Below are positions 1-12,135 of a stretch of DNA of 64,000 bases, piece by piece. Positions within the stretch are counted from its first letter, which is position 1, and the number at the start of each line of letters is the position of its first letter. Origin of the DNA: Kryptolebias marmoratus (Eukaryota > Chordata > Actinopteri > Cyprinodontiformes > Rivulidae); the NCBI RefSeq assembly GCF_001649575.2, contig NC_051443.1:22443982-22507981 (forward strand), read 5' to 3'. The position numbers and the translations under genes were made by a program. The notes beneath the pieces are model-generated. The model saw only the letters and a list, made by a program, of their open reading frames with translations. It was not told where the DNA came from and did no database searches.

Positions 1-1423
<1,423 letters not shown>

Positions 1424-4400
1424 TTAGAAAACAAACTAATTGTGTACATTGAACACTTTTAACATTTAAAAATTATAGATTTTGACAAACCTAAATTATG
1501 TATAAGAAATACAAAATACAAAAAACAACAAAACAATCCCACTCACTTACACACACAAATCACACACATATAGTCACACAGGCAAAAACAGGTACTTTTC
1601 TTTTGCTCTTGTAGTGAGATGTTGTGAAATTCCACCGGGTTTTTCATGCTTATTTATTTTTATTTTTGTTTTTGATTTGTTGAAAACAGAAGCAATGATT
1701 CAGTCTGAATTTGTTCTGCTTGGTTTTGGTTAAACACAAAATGGCTGGAGTCTAAATCCAAATGCCTCCAGGACTGTAGATGCAACTATCAGTTGTTGAA
1801 TGCTGATTTTTTTTTCTGTACAGAATAGATTTCACTCTTGTTACTTAATTGCTTCTGCAATTGGTGCAATGAATTCTAGTGCAATAATTAAATCTAAATA
1901 TGGGTAAAAATATGACTGAGTAATTTGTATGCCTAATTGATTTTGTGTGTATTCACTGCAAATACACAATGCAGATTAAATCTATCAAAACAGCTAATGC
2001 TGTGGAATTTGTTGCAAGGTGTCCAGACAAAGTAAAGCTTGCCATCCCACTCATATTTTGGACTTTTAAAGGCAGTCATCCTTATGGGGGATTCTATTAT
2101 AGGAGCACTACCTAATTGGTAGACTTTGTCCCTAAAATAACCTAAGGTTAAATGACATCTACTCCCTGAATAAGGCTTGTACACCAACTGTATAAGGATT
2201 TCTACAAGCCAATGAAATGGTCATCAAATGGCCATGAAAACAAAGACATTTTAATTGTTGTAACAACAGTGCTGGGGTCTTGTTGGCATATCAGTATGAA
2301 GCAACTAAAACACAAAACCCAGCAAACAGCTGCAATTTGCCTTTAGATTTCTGTTCTTGGATAGTGGTAGGAGAACCTTCCTGATTGTTTTTGCCTAAAG
2401 CAGTGCCTAAAGTGGAAGTTTACTCACAATGGATACAGGAAAAAAAATATATAATAAAAAATTAATAACAACAAAAGTCTGTCAGTGTGAAATTCCTATA
2501 TTTAGAATGATGATCCTACCCTGATTTTTTATAATTTATTGCTACACACCGCTCCCAACTGATTGCCTAATTGAGCAACTGGGTGAAAAAAAATGGTATA
2601 CAGGTGTTCCTTAAAAGTAGCATCTATATACCCTGGTTGTTGCACCTGCACATATTGAGGCTGGAAGGTACCAGGTATGATTAAATGCAGTATTCTCAAA
2701 AAATATGCAATTTAACAAAACAGTATGTATAATAACCATAAACAACTTGTGAAGAAACGGTGTGTAACAATAACCAATGACTAATTAAAAGCCTGAATGT
2801 CTAGGGTATGCATTACTTGTATTACATCATTGCTGGGTTAGCAAAACTGAAGGAAAGAGTAGGAAATCTGGAACTGGTGGAGAGCATGGAAAAGGAGGCA
2901 TTATATTTAAATTAAGTTGTAGGATTATATTTAAAATAATTACATATATAAAACTTAAAAGGCAAATTCAACAGATATGTTGGAGGGAGGGAGAGGCCAT
3001 GTCAAAGGCAAAATCAGAAGAACAAAAATATCTAGGCAAAAGGTGAGGCAAACAGGTCAGTAACTTCATTTTGTATCACTATGTTCTTAGGTAGGACTGA
3101 GTTGTTTCCATTAAAACTGTTCCCCTTTACAGAGCAACTAATGATCTGTCATTAAGACGCATCGATTTCCCCTAGAGGGGATAGTATAAAGGGATGCACT
3201 GCTGATGTGTGTTTCTGAAAGCAATATCATCAAGTATGGGATTTATTAGCACAATCAGACTGAGATAAGATTAATATTTCTTGATAGAAGTGGTCTGTCA
3301 CTGAATAAGCTTACACTGTGCTTGCGAGTGCCATTGTGAGTCCACCTCGATGTTAAAAACAGCATGCTATCTCATGTGCTACAGTGATGATGAGCCTCAG
3401 CTTGAAACATGAAAATCTGCAGACTTTTTGGATATTTGTAAAGTGGTTAAGACATTTAAGCATAACTTGAGTTTTGTGGAATCTCAATAATCTTTTCTGG
3501 ATTTGTCAGAAATAAGTGCCTGACACAGAGTCGCTGAAAGGCATCATACAGCATATGGTATCTAACATAGCCATTTCACTCACTGCCAAGCATCTGCTGA
3601 TTCCATATGGGCATTGTATGTGTATTTGTTGGTGTCTAAAAGTGTGATGGAAAGAGAAAACACTTAATGTTTGTTTTCAGACAATTCTTTCATCATTCCT
3701 TACAGATGGAGTGAACCAAGGAAATATGCAGATAATTTGTGCTGGATATTGATTATACCAGCAGCTATATCAATCATGTTTTTTTCATTGTGGATCCAAG
3801 AATTGCAATAGTTTAACTTCTACAAAAGATGGGGATTATGAGATGCATCATTTCTAAATGCAGCCAATTTATTTCCTCTAAGGCTTATGAAAAAAAGGGA
3901 GAAAAAAAAACTAAGGTATAGAAAAGTGAAAAATAGAAGAATGCCCAAGTGTAATGTTCCATGTGCATTCAAAACAATAATAATCGAAAACACTTTTTGA
4001 TGGTAGAATAAAATGTGTGGGCTGTTAAGCATGACTACAATTTTTATTTTGGGCTTGTATCTCAGGAGGATGTGGAAACAACACTGCTGTTTTCCCCATA
4101 TGCAAAATATTCTTGCATTATTAGAAGTGACTGAAGCATCTCTTACAGATAGAGGCTGCTTCACAAGACACCACTCTCCCTTTACTGACACTGTATGTGC
4201 TTTAATGAGACATCCATGAGCTAATGCCTCTGTAAGCCATCACCTTCCCCACTCCTCTTCTAATCTTATTCACAAAGCAGCACAAGTCACCCTCCCAGGT
4301 GTCACTCAAGGGGTTTCTGTCTCTATTACCTCTTACCAGAGACACTTTTCATCATTACTGTTCCTTTGCTCCTGCTTCATTTGATGATACTGCAAGGAAT

Positions 4401-4859
4401 TTCTTCTTTCTTTTCTTCTGTCACATTATATTCTGCATGCCCTTGAACCCTGCAGCCATCGGGATGTTTTCCTGATGTGAAGTCTATTTTTGTGTATGTG
4501 GTCAAAACCTCTTTTTTCTATTCTTTCGTATCTCTTTCCAATTGAACTCCCCGTCTGCCCTTCTTCGTGTCCTGTTGACTTTTAGACTACGTTTTATTTT
4601 AAACATTTTTCAGACTTTTTATTCTTTTATCTAGAAATGTATTGAGCTCTGTTTTCCATTTTTTGCTGTTACTTTTTTTGCAGGTATTCCTCACAATCTA
4701 GACAGTTTATACAAACTAAGTTTGTCTGAAGGCATGTGTGCCACGCTTTGTTATGCAGCAGACAGCCCTGCTGTCCTCAGCAAAGGAAGATGGCTATTTC
4801 TGCCTCTCAACCCTAACACATAGAAAGAGTAAGTGCACTTTACTGCTGACCTAAAATAA

Positions 4860-5060
4860 AACCAAATGCAGCTTAATAACTTGGCAAATGGACTCACTAA
4901 CTGGTGCACTTTGAGCGCACACGAGTGGCTCATTGCTATTTGCTGCCTGTCATTGACAAAACTGCTACCAGCTTTAGCCGTGACTCTACAGAGGCTGGAC
5001 AGCAGCCTAACACATAAGGAAGGATGTCCTCTAAATCAGCCCAAGCCAACTCATTAGTCT
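4860..5060. promoter_or_regulatory. Candidate conserved noncoding block in intron 1
   Basis: A stretch of normal complexity without simple repeats, of more balanced composition than its surroundings, within the first intron of a neuronal gene. It holds short open frames on both strands, but none resembles a known protein. The regulatory call is inference from composition and position only. Confidence 0.2.
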
Positions 5061-5664
5061 CCAATTATAAATGAGATAATAGCAAAGGCTGCCAAGCTAG
5101 AATTATTTCATTCATGGTAAGAAAATATTGTGTTTTTATTGCTTGTCTTGTGTTCCTAGACTGGTTTGGTAGAACTGCACAGTTGGGATCATGAAAATTG
5201 TTCACAGATTTTGCTTAAGGCTTATTGTTGTCAAAGTTCACAATATAATAAAGCTGTTATATAACAGGATCATAGCATTATAACCACCGATCTTAAAAAC
5301 TGGAAGAAGAGGTGTCGTTAAAGGAAGTGCTTCCAGACTTTATTACTGGTGGTGGCAATATATCACGCTGTTGTTTGCCAGTGGTAAATTAATATTAACA
5401 AATGAATAAATAAAAAATAAGAAGTGGAGGCTCAATTGTCACAGAATTAATGTCTTTAGTTATTACAATGTGTAGTCTCCAAGCACTCCAGTGATATCTT
5501 GACACACTCACAGAAGCAACCTAAGCACCGGGGTGACAAAGAACACTCAACAGCATGAGAAAGAAGACAACAATCTGAAAAATTTGTTCAAGCAACCCGA
5601 ACATGGAATGATAGTATGTTCTAGACCTCCAGTTCATAGCCCAAATTAGAAAACCTCTGGTGTT

Positions 5665-5666
<2 letters not shown>

Positions 5667-5740
<74 letters not shown>
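5667..5740. repeat. (TA)37 microsatellite
   Basis: A pure TA dinucleotide run of 74 bases inside intron 1. It is likely length-polymorphic and hard to assemble. Confidence 0.98.
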
Positions 5741-5743
<3 letters not shown>

Positions 5744-7649
5744 CTAACAGAGTTACAGTGTTGATGTCAAAAACGGGAAAGGAAAAGGGTGAAAAGGGTG
5801 AACTCAACAATCATGGTCCTAACTAAAACAAAAGTAAACAAGAAACAAAGAAAGACAGACAATGGAAGTTGAGGCAAAGAGGTCACTTACATGCTATTCA
5901 TATTTTTTTCTTTTTTTTTAAAGAGAGAATTGTAAATATAGAAAGGACATTTCTTGGCCTTAAAAATCTGTTGGATGCTATGAGGTCAGTTCATTTGTTG
6001 CCACTGTTGAGCTCTGATCCTACATAACTTTAGCACAACAAAAAAAGTAATATTTTTCAAACCATTGGCCATTTTTTTCTGTAACAGTAACCATATCTGT
6101 ATTTAAATGCAGACAGGCTGTGTGAAATGTCATTTAGATCTCTAATTTCATCTCACAGCTCTGCTCTCTCCAGCACATTGTTCTCTTTCTAAGAGGCAAG
6201 TCTCTAATGATATGGTCCATGAAACATAAGTGCATTGCATGCTGCTAATGAAGAGGCTCACAATAAGCTTTTCCAGTGACAAAAACAGACACTGGAACAC
6301 TGTGTAATCATCAATTAATTCTAGGAAAATACGTGACTATGTGTTGCCAAAAGTTGGAATTCTGAGTTGTGCACCTGGTTTTAAAGGAATGCATCCCTTC
6401 ATAGTGAATCCCAATGTCAATGGACATTAGAGAGGCATTTTTGCAACATGCTCTGATAATTTAAGAACCACACAAGTGTCCTGTGCAATTCACCAAATGA
6501 GTGTGGACTCCTGCAGCCTGAAGTGTATAGGGTTGTGTGTTGTTATAGCTCATATTGATGTGGTGCAGTAACCTACTGTGGGTCGATATATCATGCGGTT
6601 TCACAATTAATGCCACAGCACCACCGCTGAACTTAGTCATGCATGTTCTGGTTAAGAATGAAAAAGAAGATAAGGCAACCATGGATCAAATTAGACCAAG
6701 AGAGTGAAAAAAGGGGGGTTGGGGGCAGAGCGGAGAAATTTGAAATTTTGAGCACAAGGCAATGTGCAAGTAAGAAGACAGGGACGTAAGCATGGCATGG
6801 GGGTGGCTTGTGGGTGGGTGACTTTGCGCACGTGTAAAGGGGGGGGGGCAGAAGGGGCAAATTGTAATTAGAAGTGAGAAGAAGATTGGAAAACGTGCAC
6901 ACGCATAGATACAGATACCCAATTCTCACTTTAGTCTCTGGACATATGCAGTATCCACACACAGAAGCTCTGTTTTAGCTCCCCTTTAGGTCTTTTTAAA
7001 GGACAGGTGCGCAATACAATTTTTATTTTTTTATAATTTTTATTTATTTGTGTTTTATGTTTTTGTGAAAACGAGTCATTAAGTGAAATCTGCTCGTGTC
7101 TTGCTTTCAAATCCAAAGAGTTTTGGCGTCATTAGAGCTGGACAGCGATGCGTGTTTAAACAGGACAATAAATGATTATGCGGAGCCAGGCTTTATAAAG
7201 TTGACTGCTTTCCAACATGTAACGTGATTTGCATTCCGATCCGTATCAATCAGTCCATCCACTCTAAATAGTCAAGAGAACAACAGATAGTTCTCACTTT
7301 AAACAAGCAGCCTTATTTGATTGGCTCGTGATTTCTGACCGTTAATTGCAGTCTTGCAAAAAAAAAAAAACTAAAAAAGCGTATCACTGATAAATGAAGG
7401 GGAGGGATAAAATGCTCTACGAATAATTGGCAGCAGTACAGGTTCGAGCCACATTCCACAAGCTCCCCAGTTGAATAAAACCACCAGAAGACGAGAACAG
7501 TGCAGATGAAACGACCGTATCTGATTCTCAGCGTTTACAAAAAAGACGTTCAGCAATGCGTTTTGAGAAAAGGAAAAAAAAGAAGGGGGGAAGAAGAGGA
7601 TGATTTATCGCAACCCACGCTACCAAAAGAGGCTGGAACACAAACTTAC

Positions 7650-7653
7650 CCAT
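7650..7653 (-). CDS. lrrtm4: LRRTM4-like gene, first coding exon (ATG plus one base)
   Basis: The minus strand reads ATGG immediately followed by GTAAGT, a consensus splice donor (7649-7644). Joining this single G to exon 2, which starts GC-TCT-GCT at 1371, gives Met-Gly-Ser-Ala and continues in frame into the signal peptide. LRRTM genes characteristically start with a tiny Met-Gly coding piece in exon 1 and a phase-1 intron, so both position and phase agree with the family. No better start exists in exon 2: its first in-frame ATG is internal to the signal peptide (codon 16). The join is predicted, not confirmed by transcripts. Confidence 0.88.
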
Positions 7654-8300
7654 ATCCGCTTATCTGTTAGCTCCAGCCTACAGGTTTAAATGGCTCCCAG
7701 TGCGCGAGATCCGAGTCGGCATGATGCTCTCTCCACAGACAGGTATCGTCCTAATCCTCTGGTCCGGTCTCTCCGCGCAGCCGCCGACTCCAAAGCGCAC
7801 CTGCCCTCTCCTCTCCCGGACCTGGACGCTTTATCCGGTTTAGTTCTGCATCTAGAACCGTGCAAGTGAAGCCGGAGCAAATGTCATTTACTCCTTACTC
7901 CAGAATGAAAGAATCCGGCTTCAGAACTCCCTATCCATGCCTTTCGCAGCACGGTCGGTCCCCCTTTTTATTAATTATTTTTATTTTTTTCAAGTAACTG
8001 ACAGAAACAGCACTGCAGCAGGCTCAGACAATAACGATGCCACATCCAAGTAAGTCATGTCAGTCACACACAGCGATTCCGTGAACGCAAAACTTCACAA
8101 AAGCTGGTCATGATGCACAACAACAACAACAAAAAAACGGATGCTATGTTCCCATAAGCAGCCTTAAAATTCCTGGTTCGTCTCTGTTCTAGAGGATCCT
8201 CGGTCCGCGCATGACGCACAGAAGTGGCAGGTTATTCCCAAGTCGCTGTGAAACGCTGACTGTCATGGAAAAGACACCCAAACATCCACCTGTTTTTGTT
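7651..8300 (-). promoter_or_regulatory. lrrtm4: 5'UTR and promoter region of the LRRTM4-like gene
   Basis: GC and CpG content rise sharply at about 7680-7960 (many cg dinucleotides, gccg and cgcg motifs) compared with the AT-rich flanks, as expected for the first exon and promoter of a neuronal gene. Reading leftward, an A/T-rich segment with ATTAATAAAAAGGGGG (about 7964-7979) lies roughly 30 bases before the GC-rich block. It could serve as a TATA-like element with initiation near 7930-7950. The start site cannot be fixed from sequence, and the CpG-containing region continues to about 8520. Confidence 0.55.
7678..7722 (-). other. Upstream ORF in the lrrtm4 5'UTR (14 codons)
   Basis: ATG CCG ACT CGG ... 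CTG TAG on the minus strand encodes MPTRISRTGSHLNL and stops 24 bases before the main ATG. It has a purine at -3. If the transcription start is upstream of 7722, this uORF would be translated first and could lower or condition translation of the main ORF. Two more short uORFs lie upstream (7852-7887, 11 codons; 7921-7938, 5 codons). Confidence 0.5.
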
Positions 8301-8993
8301 TTTTTGTTTTATTTTCTTCTTTTGCCCCAATGTTCGTTTCCTTCTCGCTGTTGGTCGGTTTGAAATGCAGCATGACGCTGTTGTTAATCACGCCTGCATG
8401 TCAGAGCAACTTTGTCAGGCAGAAGCGGAATGCCCTCTTCTGGTGAGACTATACGATCCAGGAGGTTGTCCAAAAGGGCTGCATCACGAGTTGAAAGTGA
8501 GGCGGGCACGTTGTTTTTAAAAGCAAGGTCTCCTCAGACAAAATGGATCGACATTTAGTTCTCAGCTAGATATGAGACAGTTTCATTTTAAACGATTCAT
8601 TGAAATAAGGAGGATAAATGAAGTAAACTGTAAGTATTAGTGACCTATGTTTGAATGGCTCTTTGTATTTTTATTTATTTATGTATTTCTTTTTAATTTT
8701 GCTTTAATTTTAAGATCACAAGAAGATTTCTGTTAGCTTCTATTTTGAAGATATTACAATTAATGTTGAAGTTCCATGGAATGTTCAAGTGGTTTGAGCA
8801 TGGTGCTGTCCATGGCACTGAGTTGAGTCAAACCATAAAGAGAGAATTTCTGCAACTGTTGAATCCCAGTTTTGGAAGAAAGCCTTATTATTATTAATAA
8901 CAATAATAATAATACCTAGAGAAATTGCATTTTTCTCAAAAATGCAGCGTGAATGTTGAGTGCTGAATGATTTTGATGAAGAAGGTGAAACTA
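8301..8993. other. Upstream flank, no gene seen
   Basis: The first part (to about 8520) keeps some CpG and may still belong to the promoter region. Beyond that the sequence is AT-rich with short homopolymer and TTA/AAT runs. A 74-codon plus-strand frame at 8296-8520 has no recognisable motif and is probably chance. Confidence 0.6.
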
Positions 8994-9290
8994 AATTGTT
9001 AAAACTAAATGTAGCAGAACACTAACTTAAAGCTAAATGTAGCAAGAGGGTAACTATCAGCTAAATGCAACAACAAATAGCTAAAAGCTAAAATAAGCAA
9101 AGTGTTATCTAAAAGCAGCAAAATGTAAGCTAATAGTGGCCAAACGCTAGCTAAACAGCAAAATTCTGGCTAAAAATAACAAAAGTTTAGCTAAACGGTA
9201 AAAGTAACAGAACAGTAGTCAAAAGTCAAAAGTAGCAAAATGTTAACTAAAAGCTAAAAGCGGCAGAATGATAGCTAAAAGTAGCAAAAT
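8994..9290 (+). repeat. Degenerate tandem array, unit about AGCTAAAAGTAGCAAAATGTT
   Basis: About a dozen imperfect copies of a roughly 20-25-base unit built from agctaaa and agcaaaatg, with substitutions and small indels between units. The sequence just after it (attatttcaatgagaaa near 9355) also follows a similar array at 45585-45690. The array therefore seems to be part of a dispersed repeat rather than a locus-specific minisatellite. Confidence 0.75.
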
Positions 9291-9384
9291 AAGATGAAAA
9301 TAGAGCCATTATCTGGAAGCAAATTTAGAAGAGAACAATGTTTTTGAAGGCATTGAAAATATCCTAATTATTTCAATGAGAAAA

Positions 9385-9763
9385 ATCCATCCATCCATTT
9401 TCCTGCTGTTTTTTTTTTTTTTTTTTTTCAGGTCATGGGGGAGCTGATGATTAACACCAGTAGTCATTGTATGAGAGGCGAAGTACAGGTCACATGTCCA
9501 TCACAGAGCCATATAGAGACAAATGAGACAAACAATCATTCACACTCTCACTCACACCTAACAACAGTTAAGAGTTACTGAATAAATGCATGTTTATTTG
9601 TTTTTTGTTTTTTTAGTCTGTGGAAGAAAACTAGAATACATGGAGAAAACCCATGGGTGCATAGAGAGAAAATGGACAATCCATACAGAAAGGCTCAAAT
9701 GCATACCTGATATCTTCTTGCTGTGTGGTGACAGCATTAAGCACTAGTCCACCGGGCCGCCCC
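9385..9763 (+). repeat. Abundant teleost dispersed repeat, near full length
   Basis: Starts with (atcc)n then attttcctgctg. It continues with the hallmark order tccatcacagagcc, atagagacaaa, attcacactctcactcacacct, ctgtggaagaaaac, atggagaaaacccat, tccatacagaaagg, ttcttgctgtg-tgg-gacag, and ends accgggccgccc. I recognise this block order as one of the most common interspersed repeats in fish genomes; the formal family name is not assigned. The copy is diverged and has insertions of T-rich sequence near 9410 and 9600. A partial second copy in the same orientation is at 25183-25342. Confidence 0.75.
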
Positions 9764-9975
9764 AAGGGGGAAATCTTTGTCAAATAAATTAAATATTTTG
9801 AAAAGTATAAAAGTTTAAAAAAAGCAAGTGATATCACCCATCTCCTAAATGAGCTTATCATTTTGATACATAAATGGATAAAATAGCACAAAGTATGCAG
9901 AAGTAGTTAGACTGTAAAGAAAATGAACAAAACAACAAGAACAAAAGGAAAGCAATAGTGTAAAAGCATTCAGAC

Positions 9976-10048
<73 letters not shown>
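9976..10048. repeat. (AAT)24 microsatellite
   Basis: An essentially perfect AAT trinucleotide run of about 73 bases. Confidence 0.97.
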
Positions 10049-10984
10049 GTAATAACTGAAATCTACTTAACTTTTTGCACTATTTACATTTTTCTACTTA
10101 ACATTCTGCTTTAACTTGTATTGGAAATGCAATGCCTCCCTCTGTGTCAGCTGAGCTGCCTTTTTCAAAGTGTGGGTGTATTTAAGGATGAAATAGGCAG
10201 CTGAATATTTAATGTGCATTGCATCTGCTCTGGCTTACTAATCCAAGTTGGCCCTTTCTTCAGCTAGATCTACAGATGGGTGACAAATTGAAGAATGATA
10301 ATGATAGAATTAAAAAAAAAATGGTTAAGTGAGTGGAGAGTCACAGTGAATGCAGATGCTTTCACACAGGTGCATTTCACGGTCCAATTATACTCTGTGG
10401 CATGTACAGAAATGCTGAGCAAAGGCAGGTTTATATCAAATTTTAAGGAAGATGAAAATCTGACATTACCATTGTATTTATTCATTCATTTATTTATTAT
10501 TTATTTTTTATTTAATTATGCATGTTGAGTAAAGTTTCATTTGCAAAGTATGCACAACTTTCAGTTAATTAATCAACATTCATTTAGATTCATGGTATTC
10601 ATGTGTGACATTTACAGAGAATGGTGCATCCCAAGGGGAACATTCTCCATAATTTTGGTTCACTTGCACTATTAATAAAAACATACCTCTGTAAGTCAAT
10701 ACAAATGTATAGGTAATCTGCTCTACAATAAAATGGGTCTATCCTGACAAAGTAAAAATACCCTTTTCATATGACTCGAGAAGTCAGTTTCACAGTTATA
10801 TGATTTTGAAGTAAAGGTCTGGCATTCTTTGAAGAAATGCATATTAACTTTGTCCTTTCATGGCAGAGTTTTAGTCAAAGACAATCTATGTTGAAAAATG
10901 ATGGAACTGTAGACATTTTGGTCAAACTTTGAAAATAATGTTATGTACAATCTCATATGATATGCAATATGCCAGGCTAAGAGT
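10049..10984. other. Intergenic AT-rich DNA, no gene seen
   Basis: Overlapping short open frames on both strands near 10270-10530 have no conserved motifs. A TTTA-rich stretch lies at 10475-10515. Nothing further is recognised. Confidence 0.6.
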
Positions 10985-11150
10985 ATGTGTTGTGATTGGC
11001 TAATGTTTATTACCTTTAGAGGCCACCTTGAATTGAATTGACTCCAAAAGTTAATAAGTTGTAGACAGACACTTAATGTTTACTTTCTAAAAACTTTATT
11101 CAAATCTCTCCAGGGGTTTATCAAATGTTTTGCTTGCAGGCAAATAAGGT
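10985..11150 (-). repeat. Dispersed repeat fragment, left arm of inverted pair
   Basis: Read on the minus strand, the block gives GCAAAACATTTGATAAACC, then CTACAACTTATTAACTTTTG, then GAGTCAATTCAATTCAAGGTG and GCC. The same word order occurs on the plus strand at 11840-11945 (ctcataaaccactggagcgattt, aactgattaacatctgaag, tcaactcaatgcaaga). It is therefore an inverted copy of the same family. Confidence 0.6.
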
Positions 11151-11194
11151 TGACTCCAGAGGTTAATGCCAAAGTTTAATTAAAGACTTTGTGC

Positions 11195-11345
11195 AATAAG
11201 TCATGCTTGGACTATCTGTAGGATAGAACGCTCAGCTACTACCACACCAATTTTTAGCTTGATAGCTGTAAAATTAGCTGAGGTGTAGCCAGGTATAGGT
11301 GGGCATCTTTTGCTGATGGACAGTAATGTCTGACAACTTTTATGG
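11195..11345. repeat. Probable additional piece of the same dispersed repeat
   Basis: Contains ctcagctactaccacaccaa, then agcttgatagctgtaaaatt, then tgtagcc. I associate these words with the downstream part of the same teleost repeat family as 11736-12135. Diverged; assignment is from pattern memory only. Confidence 0.35.
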
Positions 11346-11735
11346 TCAAAACATCTCAACAGAATTGAAACCTTGTGGCATATTTCAGTTCACACCAATG
11401 CCATCAAATACAAATGCAGATACATTTTATGACTTTTACTTGGCAAAAATGCTTAATTTAAACTAACAGATAATATTGGAACATCAACAAAACCCTTATA
11501 ATGCCACAATATGTCATGTCACTTCCAGGTACATTTACAGTATGTACCTAAAATACTAGCTCTGGGCTAGCATTTGCATTGCTACACTGTGGTAAAATAA
11601 AAAAAAAAAATAAATTAATTAAATAATTTAAAAAAGACATTTCCTTAACAAATTGAATGCAAACTGCAATTATCCGGAAAAAAAGAGAGATAAAATTGAT
11701 GCATCATTTTAGGGAGGAAACTAACACAATTTTTT

Positions 11736-12135
11736 TTTATCACCCACCGCTGAAGGTGAGAGGCAATAATGTTTTTAATGCCTGTGTCTGCGTCCATAAC
11801 TGTATATGTATGTGCATGTTCATTTATTTGTCATGTTACCAAACTATCTCATAAACCACTGGAGCGATTTTAGCAATTGTCTGTAATTCTAAAACTGATT
11901 AACATCTGAAGTCAACTCAATGCAAGATACCCACCATAGCTTATCAACGCAACCCAAAATGGCTATAACACAGTCAGTTTTACAGATTTTAAACTAAATT
12001 TGGTTTACCACCTTGATCTCACAATATAACAACATATTGCACATAATGTCAAAAAAAGAGATTTTTGTTTAAAACTCTGAAAGGCAGCAGGAAATATGCA
12101 TTCCTTCAAGCAATGCTAGGCCTGTAATGTATACT
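11736..12135 (+). repeat. Dispersed repeat fragment, right arm of inverted pair
   Basis: Begins tatcacccaccgctgaaggtg then gaggcaataatgtttt. It continues through a ctcataaaccactggagcg block and a gtcaactcaatgcaagat block to gcattccttcaagcaatgctagg. I recognise this order as a teleost interspersed repeat with a characteristic GGTGGGCGG/CACCCACCG start. The transposon class is not determined. Confidence 0.6.

Noticed and set aside
7141..7165. GGACAGCG word resembling half of an RE1/REST site near the neuronal promoter
   Set aside because: The partner half-site TTCAGCACC is absent at the required spacing.
7686..7880. 64-codon Arg-rich minus-strand frame in the 5'UTR
   Set aside because: No ATG at its start, and composition follows the CpG-rich leader. 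Treated as untranslated leader containing short uORFs.
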